64,000 bases of DNA, taken from contig CAVQVO010000017.1 in NCBI GenBank assembly GCA_963717115.1, forward strand, positions 310,001-374,000, in the 5' to 3' direction. Both the position numbers and the translations under genes were made by a program. Below are positions 15,987 through 25,969 of the stretch, piece after piece. Each line of letters opens with the position of its first letter. Within the stretch, counting starts at the first letter, position 1. The notes below the pieces were generated by a model, which was given only the letters and a program-made list of their open reading frames with translations, was not told the origin of the DNA and searched no databases. This DNA comes from JBBQUN01 sp963717115 (GTDB taxonomy: Bacteria; Actinomycetota; Acidimicrobiia; Acidimicrobiales; SZUA-35).

Positions 15987-16808
15987 ATGGACATCGTTCT
16001 CACCGGAACAGGCTCGCCCCTGCCCGACGCCAACCGGGCCGGTCCTTCGACGCTTGTCAAAGCCGGCGATACCCACATCCTCGTTGACGCCGGACGAGGA
16101 GTCGTCATGCGAATGGCGGGAGCCGGCTCGTTGCCGGGGTTGCTCGCCGCCGTGCTCATCACCCATCTCCACAGCGATCACGTGTGCGCCCTCAACGATG
16201 TCATCACGACCCATTGGGTGATGACTCAAGGAAAGGTACGCCTTCAGGTATATGGCCCCGTCGGTACCGCTCAGTTCGTCGAACGCCAGCTCCACGCGCT
16301 CGAGCCCGACATCGGGTACCGGATTGCCCATCACGACGTGTTGACTGCACCTCCCAAGGTTCAGGTCACCGAGCTCGAACCCGGCGATTCGTTCACGGTG
16401 GGTGCCGTGTCGATCACCACCGCCGCCACCGAGCACTCACCGGTCAAGCCGACCATCGGCTTCCGGCTGGAACACGACGGAGCGAGCGCGGCACTGGTCG
16501 GCGACACGATCCCCTGCGCCGGCGTCGACGAACTCGCTCGCGACGCCGACGTCTATGTGCAGACCGTCATTCGTCGAGACCTCGTCGAGATGATCCCGAA
16601 CGACATGATCCAGGACATCCTCGACTACCACTCGACCGTGATCGATGCCGCTCAGACGGCCAGCCGCGCCGGGGCGAAACGGCTTGCGCTCACCCACATG
16701 GTCCCAGCGCCCACGCCGGAGCAGTATCCGGAATGGATCGCCCGCGCTGCGGACCACTACGACGGTGAGATCATCATCGGCGATGATCTCACCTCGATCA
16801 GCGTCTGA
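15987..16808 (+). CDS. MBL-fold metallohydrolase (RNase Z-like)
   Basis: A 273-residue hydrolase. The metal site HLHSDH is at residues 60-65 (LITHLHSDHVCALND), an N-terminal GTGSPLPDANRAGPSTLV matches the RNase Z/arylsulfatase-type branch, TAATEHSP supplies a further His, VGDTIPCAG an Asp, and ALTHMVPAP the last His. Cytoplasmic. It may hydrolyse a phosphodiester or sulfate/lactone; it is longer and more divergent than tRNase Z and lacks its exosite. A Shine-Dalgarno-like AGAGGA precedes the ATG. Likely cotranscribed with the AraC gene. Confidence 0.8.
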   Translation: MDIVLTGTGSPLPDANRAGPSTLVKAGDTHILVDAGRGVVMRMAGAGSLPGLLAAVLITHLHSDHVCALNDVITTHWVMTQGKVRLQVYGPVGTAQFVERQLHALEPDIGYRIAHHDVLTAPPKVQVTELEPGDSFTVGAVSITTAATEHSPVKPTIGFRLEHDGASAALVGDTIPCAGVDELARDADVYVQTVIRRDLVEMIPNDMIQDILDYHSTVIDAAQTASRAGAKRLALTHMVPAPTPEQYPEWIARAADHYDGEIIIGDDLTSISV

Positions 16809-16849
16809 GCTCAGGCAGCCCGAGCGTCGTGCTCGAGTAGGACGGTCTG

Positions 16850-17185
16850 GGGGTTGCACATGACCGGAATGGCATTGCCTTGACGACTGACGCCGCCCGC
16901 AACAGCATCGACCGAGACCCCGACACAGCGAAGACACTTCTGGGCAACGCGAGGACCAAAGTGAGCGACGCCATCGACGAGATCCGCCGGCTCGTGGAAG
17001 ATCTGCGACCGCCATCGCTCGACGAGCTGGGCCTCGCCGGATCGATCCGCCAACTTGCCACTCGATTCCCGCAACTCCACATCGACGTCAAGCAGGACAA
17101 CGACATACCAGCGCCGCCCGCCGCAGTAGAGGTCGCTGCCTATCGTGAGGTGAACCACCGGGGTACGGCTCCACGGGGCCAATGA
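16850..17185 (+). pseudogene. Sensor histidine kinase fragment (HisKA_3/ATPase part)
   Basis: An isolated internal piece of a NarL-type sensor kinase: LTTDAARNSIDRDPDTAKTLL, VSDAIDEIRRLVEDLRPPSLDELGLAGSIRQLA and AAVEVAAYREV. The phospho-accepting histidine helix lies upstream in relatives and is missing, and the ATP-binding N/G boxes after AAYR are also absent because the frame ends in unrelated sequence. It is a relic with both ends deleted, placed convergent to the decayed LuxR gene. Confidence 0.65.
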
Positions 17186-17249
17186 CCCGACTTGCCGACG
17201 CGGACCTTCAGCGATCGTTCCGGCCCACCAGCGTCTTGGACCGAGCGGG

Positions 17250-19430
17250 TCAGAGCAGGTTGATGTCCCGGGCGGCTTGGACCGCTGCTTTGCGGTCGCC
17301 GACGCCGAGTTTGCGGTAGATCGCCTTGCAGTGGGTCTTGACGGTGTTGAGCGACACGTACAGTTCGGAGGCGATCTCGCGTTGCGACATCGGTGCCGGC
17401 AGGTAGCGGAGCACGGCCAGTCTCGCGATCGGTCAGTTCGTCGAGCAGATCGGTCGTCGGTGCCGGTGGCGCGGCGTATCGGTGCCGGGCTTCGACGCGG
17501 GCGAGGTAGCGGCCGGCGATTCCCGGGTCTGGGCAGCGGTCGATGATCGTTCGTGCTTCGCCGAGGAGCAGGGTGCCGCGGGCTTCGTTGTGGTGGCAGA
17601 GCACGTCGCCGGCGCTGGCGAGGGCGTAGGCGAACATGACGTACTCGGGGGATCGCCGTGCCAGATCGACCCCACGTTCGGCCGAGACGATGGCCTCTTC
17701 GGGCTCGTCGGTGGTGCGGGCCAGGATGCTGTGAGCCAGCGCGAGCTGGGCGAGATCGTCGAATCCGTTGACCGATGCAACGGTCAACGACGTGGTGGCG
17801 TCGCGCCGGGCGGCCTCGGTGTCACCGGACTCGAGGTGACCGATTGCGGAGAAGATCGGGGTGACCGCCTCGACGAAGGTGTTTCCCTCGCCGGGCGCCA
17901 TCTCGGTCGCTCGTCGGAGCAGCCCTCTGGCCTGGTCGAAGTCGCCGCCCCAGGTGTGGGCTCCTCCCAGTGTCATCGCCTGTGTCGACTCGAACGGATC
18001 ACCGGCGGCTCGGGCCTCGTCGAGCGCGGCGGCGACGTTGCCCGAGGCGATGTGGGTCATGATCGCCAGGGCGACGATCATGCCGGCTTCGTCGTCGTTG
18101 GGGTCGAGCTCTGCGCGCTCGTTCCATGCTTGCCTGGGCGTCGGCGAACTTCCCGGTGAGGAGGGAAATCCAGCCGCGAACGACCATGGTCCCGGCGTGT
18201 TCGTCGGCGACGGAGCCCAGGCGGTCGATCTGGTGACGGACGGTGCGGAGCTGCCCACGGTTCATCAGCTCGGTGGCGTCGTCGTAGATCAGGTCGGCGG
18301 CTGCGGCGAATTCGCCGGCGGCGATGGAGTGCTCGACTGCCGCGTGGGAGTCGCCTTCGTGCCGGTGCCAGGCCGCGGCTCGGCTGTGAATGCTGGTGAG
18401 GTCGGTTGTTCGTTCGGCTTCGAGCCGGAGTAGATCGGCCAAGCAGGTGGTGGTAGCGATACCAGGTGCCGGTGCGGTCCAGACCGATGACGAGCTGGTT
18501 GGTGGCTGCGATCCCGTCCAGCCAGTCGGTGCCGTCGGTGGTGTCGCACACGGCGTCGACGAGCGGGCCGCACATCCGATCCAGACACCGATGTCTGCAG
18601 CAGGCGAGTGCGATCGCGGTCGTCGACCCCCGCCAGGAATTCATCGGTGAGGTATTCGACGACGAGACGGTCATCGCCTTGGAACGATGCAACGAAGGCG
18701 TCACCGTCGTCGCTGGCAGCGAGGGACAGGCCGGCGAGCACGAGTCCGGCGGCCCAGCCTTCGGTGCGTTCGCACAGCGCTTCAACCTGTCGGGGCGAAG
18801 GCGCCGAACCACGCTGGGCGACGAGCACTGCTGCTTCGTCGGGAGCGAACCGCAGATCGTCGGCTCGCACTTCGGCCAGTTGACCTCGGACTCGGAGCCT
18901 CGCCAGTCGCACTGAAGGGTCGAGCCGGGTGCACAGAACGAGCGTGAACGTCGACGGAGCCAACTCGATGAGCCGTTCGACGGCCTCGTCGATCGTCGGG
19001 TTGTCGATGAGGTGATAGTCGTCGATGACCAGCACCGCCGGGGGACCGCTCGTGAGTGTGTTGGCGAGCCGCTCGACGACGACGGTCGCGTCAGCGCCAG
19101 AGCCGGGTACGGCGGCAGCGGTGGCGGCTTCCGACACCGGGGACGACCGTTTCGAGCGCGGCCACGACATGGCCCCAGAAACGGGCCGGATCACCGATCG
19201 GCGGCATCGGCCTGGAGCCATGCGCAGTCGGTGCGGTGCTGCTGCCATGCGGCCATGAGGGTCGACTTGCCCGAGCCGGCAGGTGCGCTCACCAACACGA
19301 CACGCATACCGGCGTCGGAGACCGCATCGTCGAGCGTTGCCCCGAGGCGGTCCCGAGCGGCGAGACGTGAGGGCGGTGTCGGGGCGGTCAGCTTCGTCGC
19401 CACCAACGTGATCCCCTCACCAGCCTCCAT
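17250..19430 (-). pseudogene. MalT-type LuxR regulator, module copy A (multiple frameshifts)
   Basis: About 725 codons in seven frame segments. Order: Walker A in VLVSAPAGSGKSTLMAAW; Walker B-like AVLVIDDYHLIDNPTIDEAV; RTEGWAAGLVLAGLSL; WYRYHHLL; TPR-like repeats; LTDRE; and a C-terminal LuxR HTH (SQREIASEL, then LNTVKTHCKAIYRKLGVGDRKAAVQAAR) ending at TGA 17250. Frame breaks lie near 19193, 19137, 18597, 18445, 18113 and 17415. The intact family are signal-transducing ATPases (STAND class) activating promoters. Paralog of the gene at 23639-25855. ATG 19430 follows TAGGAT by 6 nt. It is divergent from the 72-aa gene across a shared palindrome. Confidence 0.75.
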
Positions 19431-19433
19431 CAC

Positions 19434-19547
19434 CCGATCCTACGACGGCCTGGCGCCGAGTTCTGATTCGCCCGACGTGGATCTCACCCGGGTGAGATCG
19501 GCCAAGGAGCGACGCCGGCTCACACCGGTCGTGGCGACGATGAGGCC
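19434..19547. promoter_or_regulatory. Divergent control region A with 18-bp palindrome
   Basis: It contains the perfect palindrome ATCTCACCCGGGTGAGAT at 19481-19498 (20 bp counting the flanking G/C). Leftward, TAGGAT (19442-19437) serves the LuxR gene. Rightward, GACGAT (19536-19541) lies 6 nt before ATG 19548. The palindrome ends 49 nt before that ATG, its centre at -58.5 if transcription starts at the A. The identical palindrome stands at the identical distance in module B. Confidence 0.7.
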
Positions 19548-19766
19548 ATGAACGAGCCGACCACCTACGAGATCGTCATCCGTGGCCACGCCACCGAGCG
19601 GATCTTGGGCCACCTCAGCGACGACTTCGCCATCGATCACCCACGGCCCGGGACGACGCAGCTGACCGGCGTGATCCGAGATCCCGCCCACCTTCACGGC
19701 GTCATCACCCATCTCACGTCTGTCGCCATCGACATCGTCAGCGTCAGCCCGACCGATCTCTCCTGA
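19548..19766 (+). CDS. Small conserved protein next to LuxR, copy A
   Basis: A 72-residue soluble protein: EPTTYEIVIRGHATERILG, a variable middle, then GTTQLTGVIRDPAHLHGVI and HLTSVAIDIVSV. Predicted alternating strands and helices, no Cys, no membrane segment. I know similar 70-90 residue proteins beside MalT-like regulators in actinobacteria, without an assigned function. The paralog in module B keeps EPTTY.IV.RG and DPAHLHG...HLTSV. It is the first gene of a likely operon with the membrane protein and ABC genes; 64 bp separate it from the next gene. Confidence 0.7.
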   Translation: MNEPTTYEIVIRGHATERILGHLSDDFAIDHPRPGTTQLTGVIRDPAHLHGVITHLTSVAIDIVSVSPTDLS

Positions 19767-19830
19767 CCAATCCGTCCTCACCAATCTGTCCTCACCAACC
19801 ACAACCATCCAGCAACGGAAAGGCACACCA

Positions 19831-20556
19831 ATGACCACCACCTACACCCGTCCGGCCACAAGCCGGAGCGACCGGATGACGCAGCGAGTCGGCGGAGTCG
19901 GAGCACTCATCGCCGCAGCGACGTTCGTCTTCGGCATCGCACTCTTCGTCACCAGCCTGAGCGACTACATCGAAGGCGACCCGACACCGGCCGAGACGGT
20001 CGACTTCCTCATCGGCCACCAGGGCACCTTGTTCGCCTGGTACCTGGTGATCTTCCTCGTGTTCGGCATGGCCATCATCCCCCTGGCCCGAGCCCTCCAC
20101 GAACGCCTTCGTGACGTCAGCCCGCTGCTGGCCGACATCAGCGCCGTGTTCGCCTACATCTGGGCCGGACTCATGTTCGCCACCGGCATGATCTCCAACA
20201 TCGGCATCACCGCCGTCGCCGACCTCGACGAAACCGACCCTGCCGCAGCAGAGTCGCTGTGGTCGAGCATCGACACGGTCACCGACGGCCTCGGCGGCGG
20301 CAACGAACTCGTCGGCGGCATGTGGATCCTCCTGGTCAGCATCGCCGCCTGGGGTAGCCGCCGTCTCCCCACCGGACTGAACGTCGTCGGTGTCGCCAGC
20401 GGATCCGCCGGCCTCGTCACCCTCATCCCCGGCTTGTCCGATGTCGGCATCGTCTTCGGGCTCGGCTCCATCGTCTGGTTCGCCTGGACCGGCATCGTCC
20501 TGCTGCGCACCCCCGACAACAGGTCATCCATGAACACGGTGGAGGTGGACCGATGA
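19831..20556 (+). CDS. Polytopic membrane protein (DUF4386-like)
   Basis: A 241-residue protein with about six membrane helices (GVGALIAAATFVFGIALFV, FAWYLVIFLVFGMAIIPLA, ADISAVFAYIWAGLMFATGM, NELVGGMWILLVSIAAWG, NVVGVASGSAGLVTLIPGL, GLGSIVWFAWTGIVLL). The arrangement resembles DUF4386-type proteins; function unknown. A GGAAAGG Shine-Dalgarno lies before the ATG. Its stop overlaps the ABC ATPase start (ATGA), so it belongs to the exporter operon. The DUF4386-like gene of module B at 27505-28257 occupies a comparable place. Confidence 0.65.
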   Translation: MTTTYTRPATSRSDRMTQRVGGVGALIAAATFVFGIALFVTSLSDYIEGDPTPAETVDFLIGHQGTLFAWYLVIFLVFGMAIIPLARALHERLRDVSPLLADISAVFAYIWAGLMFATGMISNIGITAVADLDETDPAAAESLWSSIDTVTDGLGGGNELVGGMWILLVSIAAWGSRRLPTGLNVVGVASGSAGLVTLIPGLSDVGIVFGLGSIVWFAWTGIVLLRTPDNRSSMNTVEVDR

Positions 20557-21446
20557 TCACCGTCGAATCACTCACCAAGACCTACGGCGACCGCACGGCG
20601 GTCGACAACCTCTCCTTCACCGTCGAGCCCGGACGTGTCACCGGTTTCGTCGGCCCCAACGGATCGGGCAAGTCAACGACCATGCGCATGATGATCGGAC
20701 TGACCCGGCCCGACGACGGCGCCGTCCTCTACGACGGCGTCCCCTACCGGGGCCTCGCACAACCGGTCGCCACGATCGGCGCTGCGCTCGACGCGTCGGC
20801 CCACCCCGGCCGAACAGCCCGCAACCACCTCCGCACCCTGTGCGCCGCCAGCGGACTCTCGTCGTCACGGGTCGACGAGGTCCTCGCCGAAGTCGGCATC
20901 ACCACCGTTGCCGACCAACGAGTTGGCGGGTTCTCGCTCGGCATGCGCCAGCGACTCGCCCTGGCCGGCGCCCTGCTCGGCGAACCCGAAACGCTCCTAC
21001 TCGACGAGCCCGCCAACGGACTCGACCCCGACGGCATCCGCTGGCTCCGGAGCTATCTGCGTGGCTACGCCGAACGCGGCGGTGCCGTATTCGTCTCGAG
21101 TCATCTGATCGCCGAGCTCGCGTTGTTCGCTGATGATCTCGTGGTGATCGGAGCCGGGCGACTCCTCGCCGCCGCTCCGGTGCACGAGATCGTCGACGGC
21201 GCCGAACAGTCCGTGCTTGTCGAAACCGCTCAGCGCAACGAACTCGCCTCGCTGCTCCGAGCACGAGGAGTCAGCGTCACCGACGCCGGCCATCGCCTCA
21301 ACGTCACCGGTACGACCCGGGCCGACGTGGCCCAACTCGCTCTCGACCACCACATCCGACTCGATGAGCTCGTCGATCACCAAGCCTCGCTCGAAGAGCT
21401 TCTCGTCGACCTCACCCGCAACGTCGCCGAGTTCACCTCGGCCTGA
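20553..21446 (+). CDS. ABC transporter ATP-binding protein
   Basis: A 297-residue DRA/NatA-type exporter ATPase. Walker A GPNGSGKST (about residues 36-44), a degenerate signature FSLGMRQRLALAGALL, Walker B TLLLDEPANGLDP, and the switch histidine in VFVSSHL. A C-terminal extension (about 215-297) is typical of drug or lantibiotic exporters. It partners with the permease immediately downstream (13-bp gap). Bacitracin- or lantibiotic-type efflux is a reasonable guess; the substrate is unknown. Confidence 0.9.
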   Translation: MITVESLTKTYGDRTAVDNLSFTVEPGRVTGFVGPNGSGKSTTMRMMIGLTRPDDGAVLYDGVPYRGLAQPVATIGAALDASAHPGRTARNHLRTLCAASGLSSSRVDEVLAEVGITTVADQRVGGFSLGMRQRLALAGALLGEPETLLLDEPANGLDPDGIRWLRSYLRGYAERGGAVFVSSHLIAELALFADDLVVIGAGRLLAAAPVHEIVDGAEQSVLVETAQRNELASLLRARGVSVTDAGHRLNVTGTTRADVAQLALDHHIRLDELVDHQASLEELLVDLTRNVAEFTSA

Positions 21447-21459
21447 CCAAGGACCAATC

Positions 21460-22266
21460 ATGACGATCACCATCGACACCCCACCATCGACCCAAACCGA
21501 ACGGCGGCCGACCTCGACCCGGGCCACGTCCCGACGTTCGCCTGGATTCAGAACCGCCTGGCGAAGCGAATGGGTGAAGCTGTCAACGGTCCGCTCGCCC
21601 CGCGTGATCGCCGCTCTCACGGTCGTGGTCGGCGGCTTCGCTTCGTTCCTGGTTGCCCGCTTCGTCACCGACCAGGTGGTCACCGTTGCCAACGTGTTCG
21701 GATTCTCCGCCGTGTTCACCGCGGTGTTCGCTGCGGTCAGTGGGATCCTGATCCACACCGCCGATGCGGAGCACCACACGATCACTCAGACCTTTGCCGC
21801 CCAGCCGCGACGCAGCAACATCGTCGCTGCCAAGGCTGCGACCACTACCGGGTTCGCGGCCATGCTCGCGCTGTCCGGTCTCGCCGCCGGTGCGGTCGGC
21901 GCCATGTTCGGTGGCGTCGAAGCCGGTGATACGTCCACCATTCCCGCCACCATCGTGTGGGCAACCGGATTCGCCGTGCTCTCCGGGATCCTCGGCTTGG
22001 GCATCGGGCTCATCGCCCGGCAGAGCGCCGCTGCCATCTCCGGAGTCCTCGTCTGGTGGCTTGTCGTCGAGAACCTGGTGGCTGTCTTCGCCGCCGAACG
22101 AGTCGTGCGTTTCATGCCCTTCGTCGCCGGCAACGGAATGCTCCAGATCGTCGACGAAGGCGAACGCATCGCCTTCGACCGACCGGCCACGGCGCTCATC
22201 TTCGCCGGCTACGCCCTTGGTGCGCTCGCGGTTGGGGCCCTCGTCACCGACCGCACCGATCCCTGA
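21460..22266 (+). CDS. ABC-2 type transporter permease
   Basis: A 268-residue permease. After a Thr/Arg-rich N-terminus and the FRTAWRSEWVKLSTVRSPRV entry motif (typical of ABC-2 permeases) there are about six helices (VIAALTVVVGGFASFLV, VFGFSAVFTAVFAAVSGILI, AAMLALSGLAAGAVGAMFGG, TIVWATGFAVLSGILGLGIG, AAAISGVLVWWLVVENLVAV, ALIFAGYALGALAVGALV). The EHHTITQTFAAQPRRS loop is a family signature. It forms an exporter with the upstream ATPase. ATG 21460 is the only sensible start. Confidence 0.85.
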   Translation: MTITIDTPPSTQTERRPTSTRATSRRSPGFRTAWRSEWVKLSTVRSPRVIAALTVVVGGFASFLVARFVTDQVVTVANVFGFSAVFTAVFAAVSGILIHTADAEHHTITQTFAAQPRRSNIVAAKAATTTGFAAMLALSGLAAGAVGAMFGGVEAGDTSTIPATIVWATGFAVLSGILGLGIGLIARQSAAAISGVLVWWLVVENLVAVFAAERVVRFMPFVAGNGMLQIVDEGERIAFDRPATALIFAGYALGALAVGALVTDRTDP

Positions 22267-22429
22267 CCCCCAACCCGTGACCACCGAGACGGGACAACTC
22301 CAAAGGTCGACAACCGGCGTGTCGTCTCGAGATGATCGTCAAACACTGTGTCAAACGACGGCGTTGTTCGATGGCTGTATTCGACGACCACGGCGCTCAC
22401 GCTTCGGGTCACAACAGACAGGACCGGCG

Positions 22430-22561
22430 ATGCCACTCTTCATGGACGTTCACAACATCGAGGGAGGGGTGTCAGCGGCAGACGTCGCCGACCCCGGTTC
22501 GGGTTGGGGAACGTATCCCGTTCGGAGGAAGACCCTGATACGAACGAGGTGCTCGGCATGA
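22430..22561 (+). pseudogene. DUF4242-like N-terminal remnant
   Basis: The frame opens MPLFMDVHNIEGGVSAADVA, an excellent match to DUF4242 (small ferredoxin-like fold) proteins, which normally continue for 80-90 residues. Here unrelated sequence follows and a stop comes at codon 44. A truncated relic. Confidence 0.55.
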
Positions 22562-22666
22562 TGGGCCGCCTCCGACCCGACCGGGGCCAGGCGATCGAGC
22601 TGCAACGAGGCCTCTGTTGGACGGAAGGGGGCTGGAGCCCGCTCGCTTGCTCGCCCGTCCTGAGGA

Positions 22667-23005
22667 TCAGCGGCGCAACTCCCACTCGCCCGATTCGAGC
22701 TGCGCAGCCGAGATCCTCAGCCTGGGTGCGCCGGGGAGCGGATAGAAGTCGCGAGCCACGGTGACCTCCACCGGGCTTGCCTCGATGATGCAGGCGACCT
22801 CTTCGTCGCCTGTGGCCCGCTCGACAAGGGTCCAACGATCAAGCAGCGAGGAGAGGCCCTCGACGAGTACGCGCTGTCGGGCGTCGGCCTCGGTGCCGTG
22901 CTCGCTCAGCACGGCGCAGAACACGTTGCGAGCGCGCCAGGTTCCGTTGTCGTGGTCGACGAACCCGCAGAGTTCGTCGTCGTCTGATCGGCGTACTTCG
23001 TGCAT
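22667..23005 (-). CDS. Hypothetical protein
   Basis: A 112-residue protein from ATG 23005: EVRRSDDDELCGFVDHDNG, FCAVLSEHGTEADARQRVLVEGLSSL, GDEEVACIIEASP, and PGAPRLRISAAQLESGEW. No membrane segments and no recognised domain. CAACGT ends 6 nt before the ATG, which supports this start and leaderless transcription. Divergent from the SRPBCC gene at 23088. Confidence 0.55.
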   Translation of the reverse strand: MHEVRRSDDDELCGFVDHDNGTWRARNVFCAVLSEHGTEADARQRVLVEGLSSLLDRWTLVERATGDEEVACIIEASPVEVTVARDFYPLPGAPRLRISAAQLESGEWELRR

Positions 23006-23087
23006 GCGTTCACGTTGGCACGTCGGCGGCGTCCGCGAGCGGTCATTTCCTCCTCGGCCGATTCCGCCAGGCACTACCGTCGCGTCG

Positions 23088-23549
23088 ATGTCTCGAACCG
23101 ATCGCGCGTCCCGGTGGATCGAAGCGCCGGTGTCGACCGTCTTCGACGCTCTCGTGAACCGGGCGTCTTTGGAGCGGTGGCTCCCGCCGAGCGACATGAC
23201 CGGCCGGTTCGAGCACTTCGATCCTCGGCCCGGCGGCTCGTACCGACTCGTTTTGACCTACGCCGACCGGTCTGCGTCCAGCGGGAAGAGTACGGCTGAC
23301 TCCGACATCGTCGATGTCCGCTTCGTCGACATCGTCCCGGACGACCGTGTGGTGCAGGCCGTTGACTTCGTCGCCGACGCACCCGAGTTCGCGGGAACCA
23401 TGACGATGACATGGGCCGTCCACGAGGAAGCGGGCGGCACCAGAGTCGAGATCGTCGCTGAGGGAGTCCCGGAAGGCATCGCCGCGGAGGATCACGCCTC
23501 GGGCCTCGCTTCTTCTCTCGACAACCTCGCGCGTCTCCTGACGACGTAG
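23088..23549 (+). CDS. SRPBCC/AHSA1 family protein
   Basis: A 153-residue activator-of-Hsp90-like START domain: ASRWIEAPVSTVFDALVNRASLERWLPP (N-terminal strand and helix), GRFEHFDPRPGGSYRLVL, DIVPDDRVVQAVDF, MTMTWAVHEEAGGTRVEIVAEGVPEG, and a closing C-terminal helix. Ligand-binding or enzyme role unknown. TACCGT ends 7 nt before ATG 23088, so probably leaderless. Monocistronic, convergent with LuxR copy B. Confidence 0.8.
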   Translation: MSRTDRASRWIEAPVSTVFDALVNRASLERWLPPSDMTGRFEHFDPRPGGSYRLVLTYADRSASSGKSTADSDIVDVRFVDIVPDDRVVQAVDFVADAPEFAGTMTMTWAVHEEAGGTRVEIVAEGVPEGIAAEDHASGLASSLDNLARLLTT

Positions 23550-23638
23550 GCGCTGACGGGGGCGCGGGAAGTCCGAACGACTGTCGGAGTACGTGCCAAC
23601 GTGGACGAACTCAGTCTCGATTGCTGGCGGGTCTGGCG

Positions 23639-25855
23639 CTACAGGATGCCGAGGTCTCGAGCAGCCTGGACCGCGGCCTTGCGGTCGCCGATTCCGAGCT
23701 TGCGGTAGATGGCCGCGCAGTGGGTCTTGATCGTGTTCGGCGACACGAACAGTTCGGAGGCGATCTCGCGCTGGGAGAGCCGGGTCGGCAGATATCGAAG
23801 CACCGCCATCTCTCGTTCGGTGAGAGGCTCGACCGGTGGGTCGGCCGTTCCTCCGCGGACCGTGCGCTCCGGACGGGCTCGGCTGCCGAGGTGGTGTCGA
23901 GACTCGATCCGAGCCAGGTAGCGGCCGGCGATCCCGGGGTCGGGGCAGCGATCGATGATCGCCCGGGCCTCGGTCAGCAGCGCTTCTGCAGTGGCGTCAC
24001 CGGCATCGATCAACGTGTCGCCGCAGATGGTGAGGGTGTAGGCGAGCGCGAGGTCCCCGGGAACCGCGCGGGCCAGGTCGACCGCCCTCACGGCGTCGGC
24101 TCGGGCCGACTCGGGGTCGGCGGCGCCCCGCCCTCTCAGGGCATAGGCCGGGGCGATCCGGTAGTAGGAGCTCATCGCCAACTCTTCGGCGGTGACGAGC
24201 GCTCGTTCGGCTCCCGAGGGATCTCCCCGGTCGTCGAAGTCGTTGATGGCTTGATAGATGCGGCTCAGGACGTGGGGTGCTCGGGCGTCGTCGGCTGCGG
24301 CCTTCTGTACGGCGATCTCGAGTACCTCTCGGGCCTCGGCGGCCTGCCCGGCCCACATGAAGACGCCGCCCGCCGAGGTGGCGAGTTCTGGGCCGTGTGT
24401 CTCGAACTGGCCGGCCGACGTGATTCCGCGGGCAAGCTCCAGCGCGGCGCCGACATCGCCGTGGGCGAGGGCGAGGTTCATCCGAAGCGGTGCCGTGATG
24501 ATGGGATCGAAGCCCTCGGATGCGACACGATGGGTGATGTCGACCCACTCCTGGGCCTGCGCATATCGGCCGGCGATGTAGTCGCACCAGCCCCACGTGA
24601 GGGCGCACGCCGGGTCGCGTGTCGCCGGGTCGCCGATCCGTTCGAGCAGGCCACGGAGCGTGTCGATCTGGCCGTTGGAGATCAGTTGCGGGCCCAGCAC
24701 GTACATCAGTCGGACCGCCGCTTCGTGTTCACCGGCCGCGAGACGGTGGCCGATCGCCCGCAGGGGGTCGTCCTCGGATTCGAACCAGGCTGCGGCTCGG
24801 TGGTGGAGTTCGGTCAGGTGGTCGGGGGCCAAGACCTCTTGTGCCTCGAGTCTCAGCAAGTCACGCAGGAGGTGGTGGTAGCGGTACCAGGAGCCGGTGT
24901 TGTCGAGCCCGATCAGCAACTGGTTGGTCTTGGCCGTTTCGAGCAGCCACGATGCGCCACCGCTGGTGTCGGTGACGGCGTCGACGAGCGGCGCCATTGA
25001 ACTGTTCGAGTACCGAGGTCTCCAGGAAGCGTCGTCGTTGCGCTTCGGTCTCCCCGGCGAGGAATTCGTCGGTCATGTAGTCGACGACGAGTTGGTCGTC
25101 GCCGTGAAACGACTCGATGAAATGCTCGGGGTCGGGGATCGTTGCAGCGACAGCCCGGCGAGCACCAGGCCCGCGGCCCATCCTTCGGTCCGACCGCAGA
25201 GCCGTTCGACGATCTTCTCGTCGAGGTTCGCGCCGTCGTGGCAGAGGAGCCCGGAGGCTTCTGTCGTTTCGAATCGGAAGTCGTAGCCCCGTAGCTCGCT
25301 CACCTGGTTTCTGACCCGGAGTCGTCCGAGCCGAAACGGCGGATCGACCCGGGTCGAAACGACGGTCGTGACCGTGGGTGGACAGAGGTCGATCAGTCGC
25401 TCCATGCCCCGGTGCACCGACGCGTTGTCGATGAGGTGGTAGTCGTCGATCACCACGATCAGCGGCTCGGCGAATTCGGCGAACTCGTTCACCATGGCCG
25501 ATACGAGGACCTGATCGTTGATGTCCGAGCCGCTGATGAGCTGCTTCAGTGAGGTCGTTGCCGATGGAATCGCTTCGCCGATGGAGGCGATGAGGTAGGC
25601 CCAGAACCGGGCCGGGTCCGAGTCGCTCTCTTCGACCTGCAACCAGGCGGACGCTTCAGGGCGCCCGGCCAGCCACGACGCCAGCAACGTCGACTTGCCG
25701 GAGCCGGCCGGTGCACTGGCAAGCACCAGTCGGACAGGGCTCGTCAGTGCGGCATCGAGGCGATCGGTGAGGCGCGACCGCGGCACGAGCCGAGCAGGCA
25801 GCGTCGGCGGCACGAGCTTCGTCGCTGCCAATCCGCTGTCCCAGTGGCCGGTCAT
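23639..25855 (-). CDS. MalT-type LuxR regulator, module copy B (two frameshifts)
   Basis: A STAND-class ATPase regulator of about 740 residues. N-terminal NTPase: ATKLVPPTLPARLVPRSRL, Walker A ASAPAGSGKSTLLASWL, Walker B-like LIVVIDDYHLIDN, RTEGWAAGLVLAGLSL. Then WYRYHHLLRDLLRLEAQ, TPR-like repeats, LTEREMAVLRYLP and the LuxR HTH LSQREIASELFVSPNTIKTH, ending ARDLGIL. Frame breaks near 25150 and 24995 split it into three open frames; correcting both restores one protein. ATG 25855 stands 6 nt from TAGGGT. Divergent from the small-protein/oxidoreductase operon, which it probably activates through the palindrome at 25903. Confidence 0.75.
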
Positions 25856-25902
25856 GGTTCGACCCTATGTCGTCGGCGAAACAGGGCGCCTGCTGGTGAC
25901 CG

Positions 25903-25920
25903 ATCTCACCCGGGTGAGAT
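25903..25920. promoter_or_regulatory. 18-bp palindrome in control region B
   Basis: ATCTCACCCGGGTGAGAT, identical to the site in control region A. It ends 49 nt before ATG 25970, exactly as in copy A, and begins 47 nt from the LuxR ATG. The rightward -10 box CAGAGT (25958-25963) is 6 nt before the ATG. Centre at -58.5 fits an upstream activator site. Probable operator of the paralogous LuxR proteins. Confidence 0.7.
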
Positions 25921-25921
25921 G

Positions 25922-25954
25922 GCGGTTGGTACGAGGTCGCCTCGTACCAACCGC
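25922..25954. promoter_or_regulatory. 15-bp-stem inverted repeat between palindrome and start
   Basis: GCGGTTGGTACGAGG, a 3-nt spacer TCG, then CCTCGTACCAACCGC: a perfect 15-bp inverted repeat directly downstream of the 18-bp palindrome and just upstream of the -10 box. It is absent from module A. It covers the -35 region, so a second regulator or cruciform is possible. Confidence 0.5.
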
Positions 25955-25969
25955 GGTCAGAGTGACGTC

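Noticed and set aside
16760..16788. Inverted repeat GAGATCATC...GATGATCTC
   Set aside because: Lies inside the MBL hydrolase coding region and encodes normal residues there; probably coincidental.
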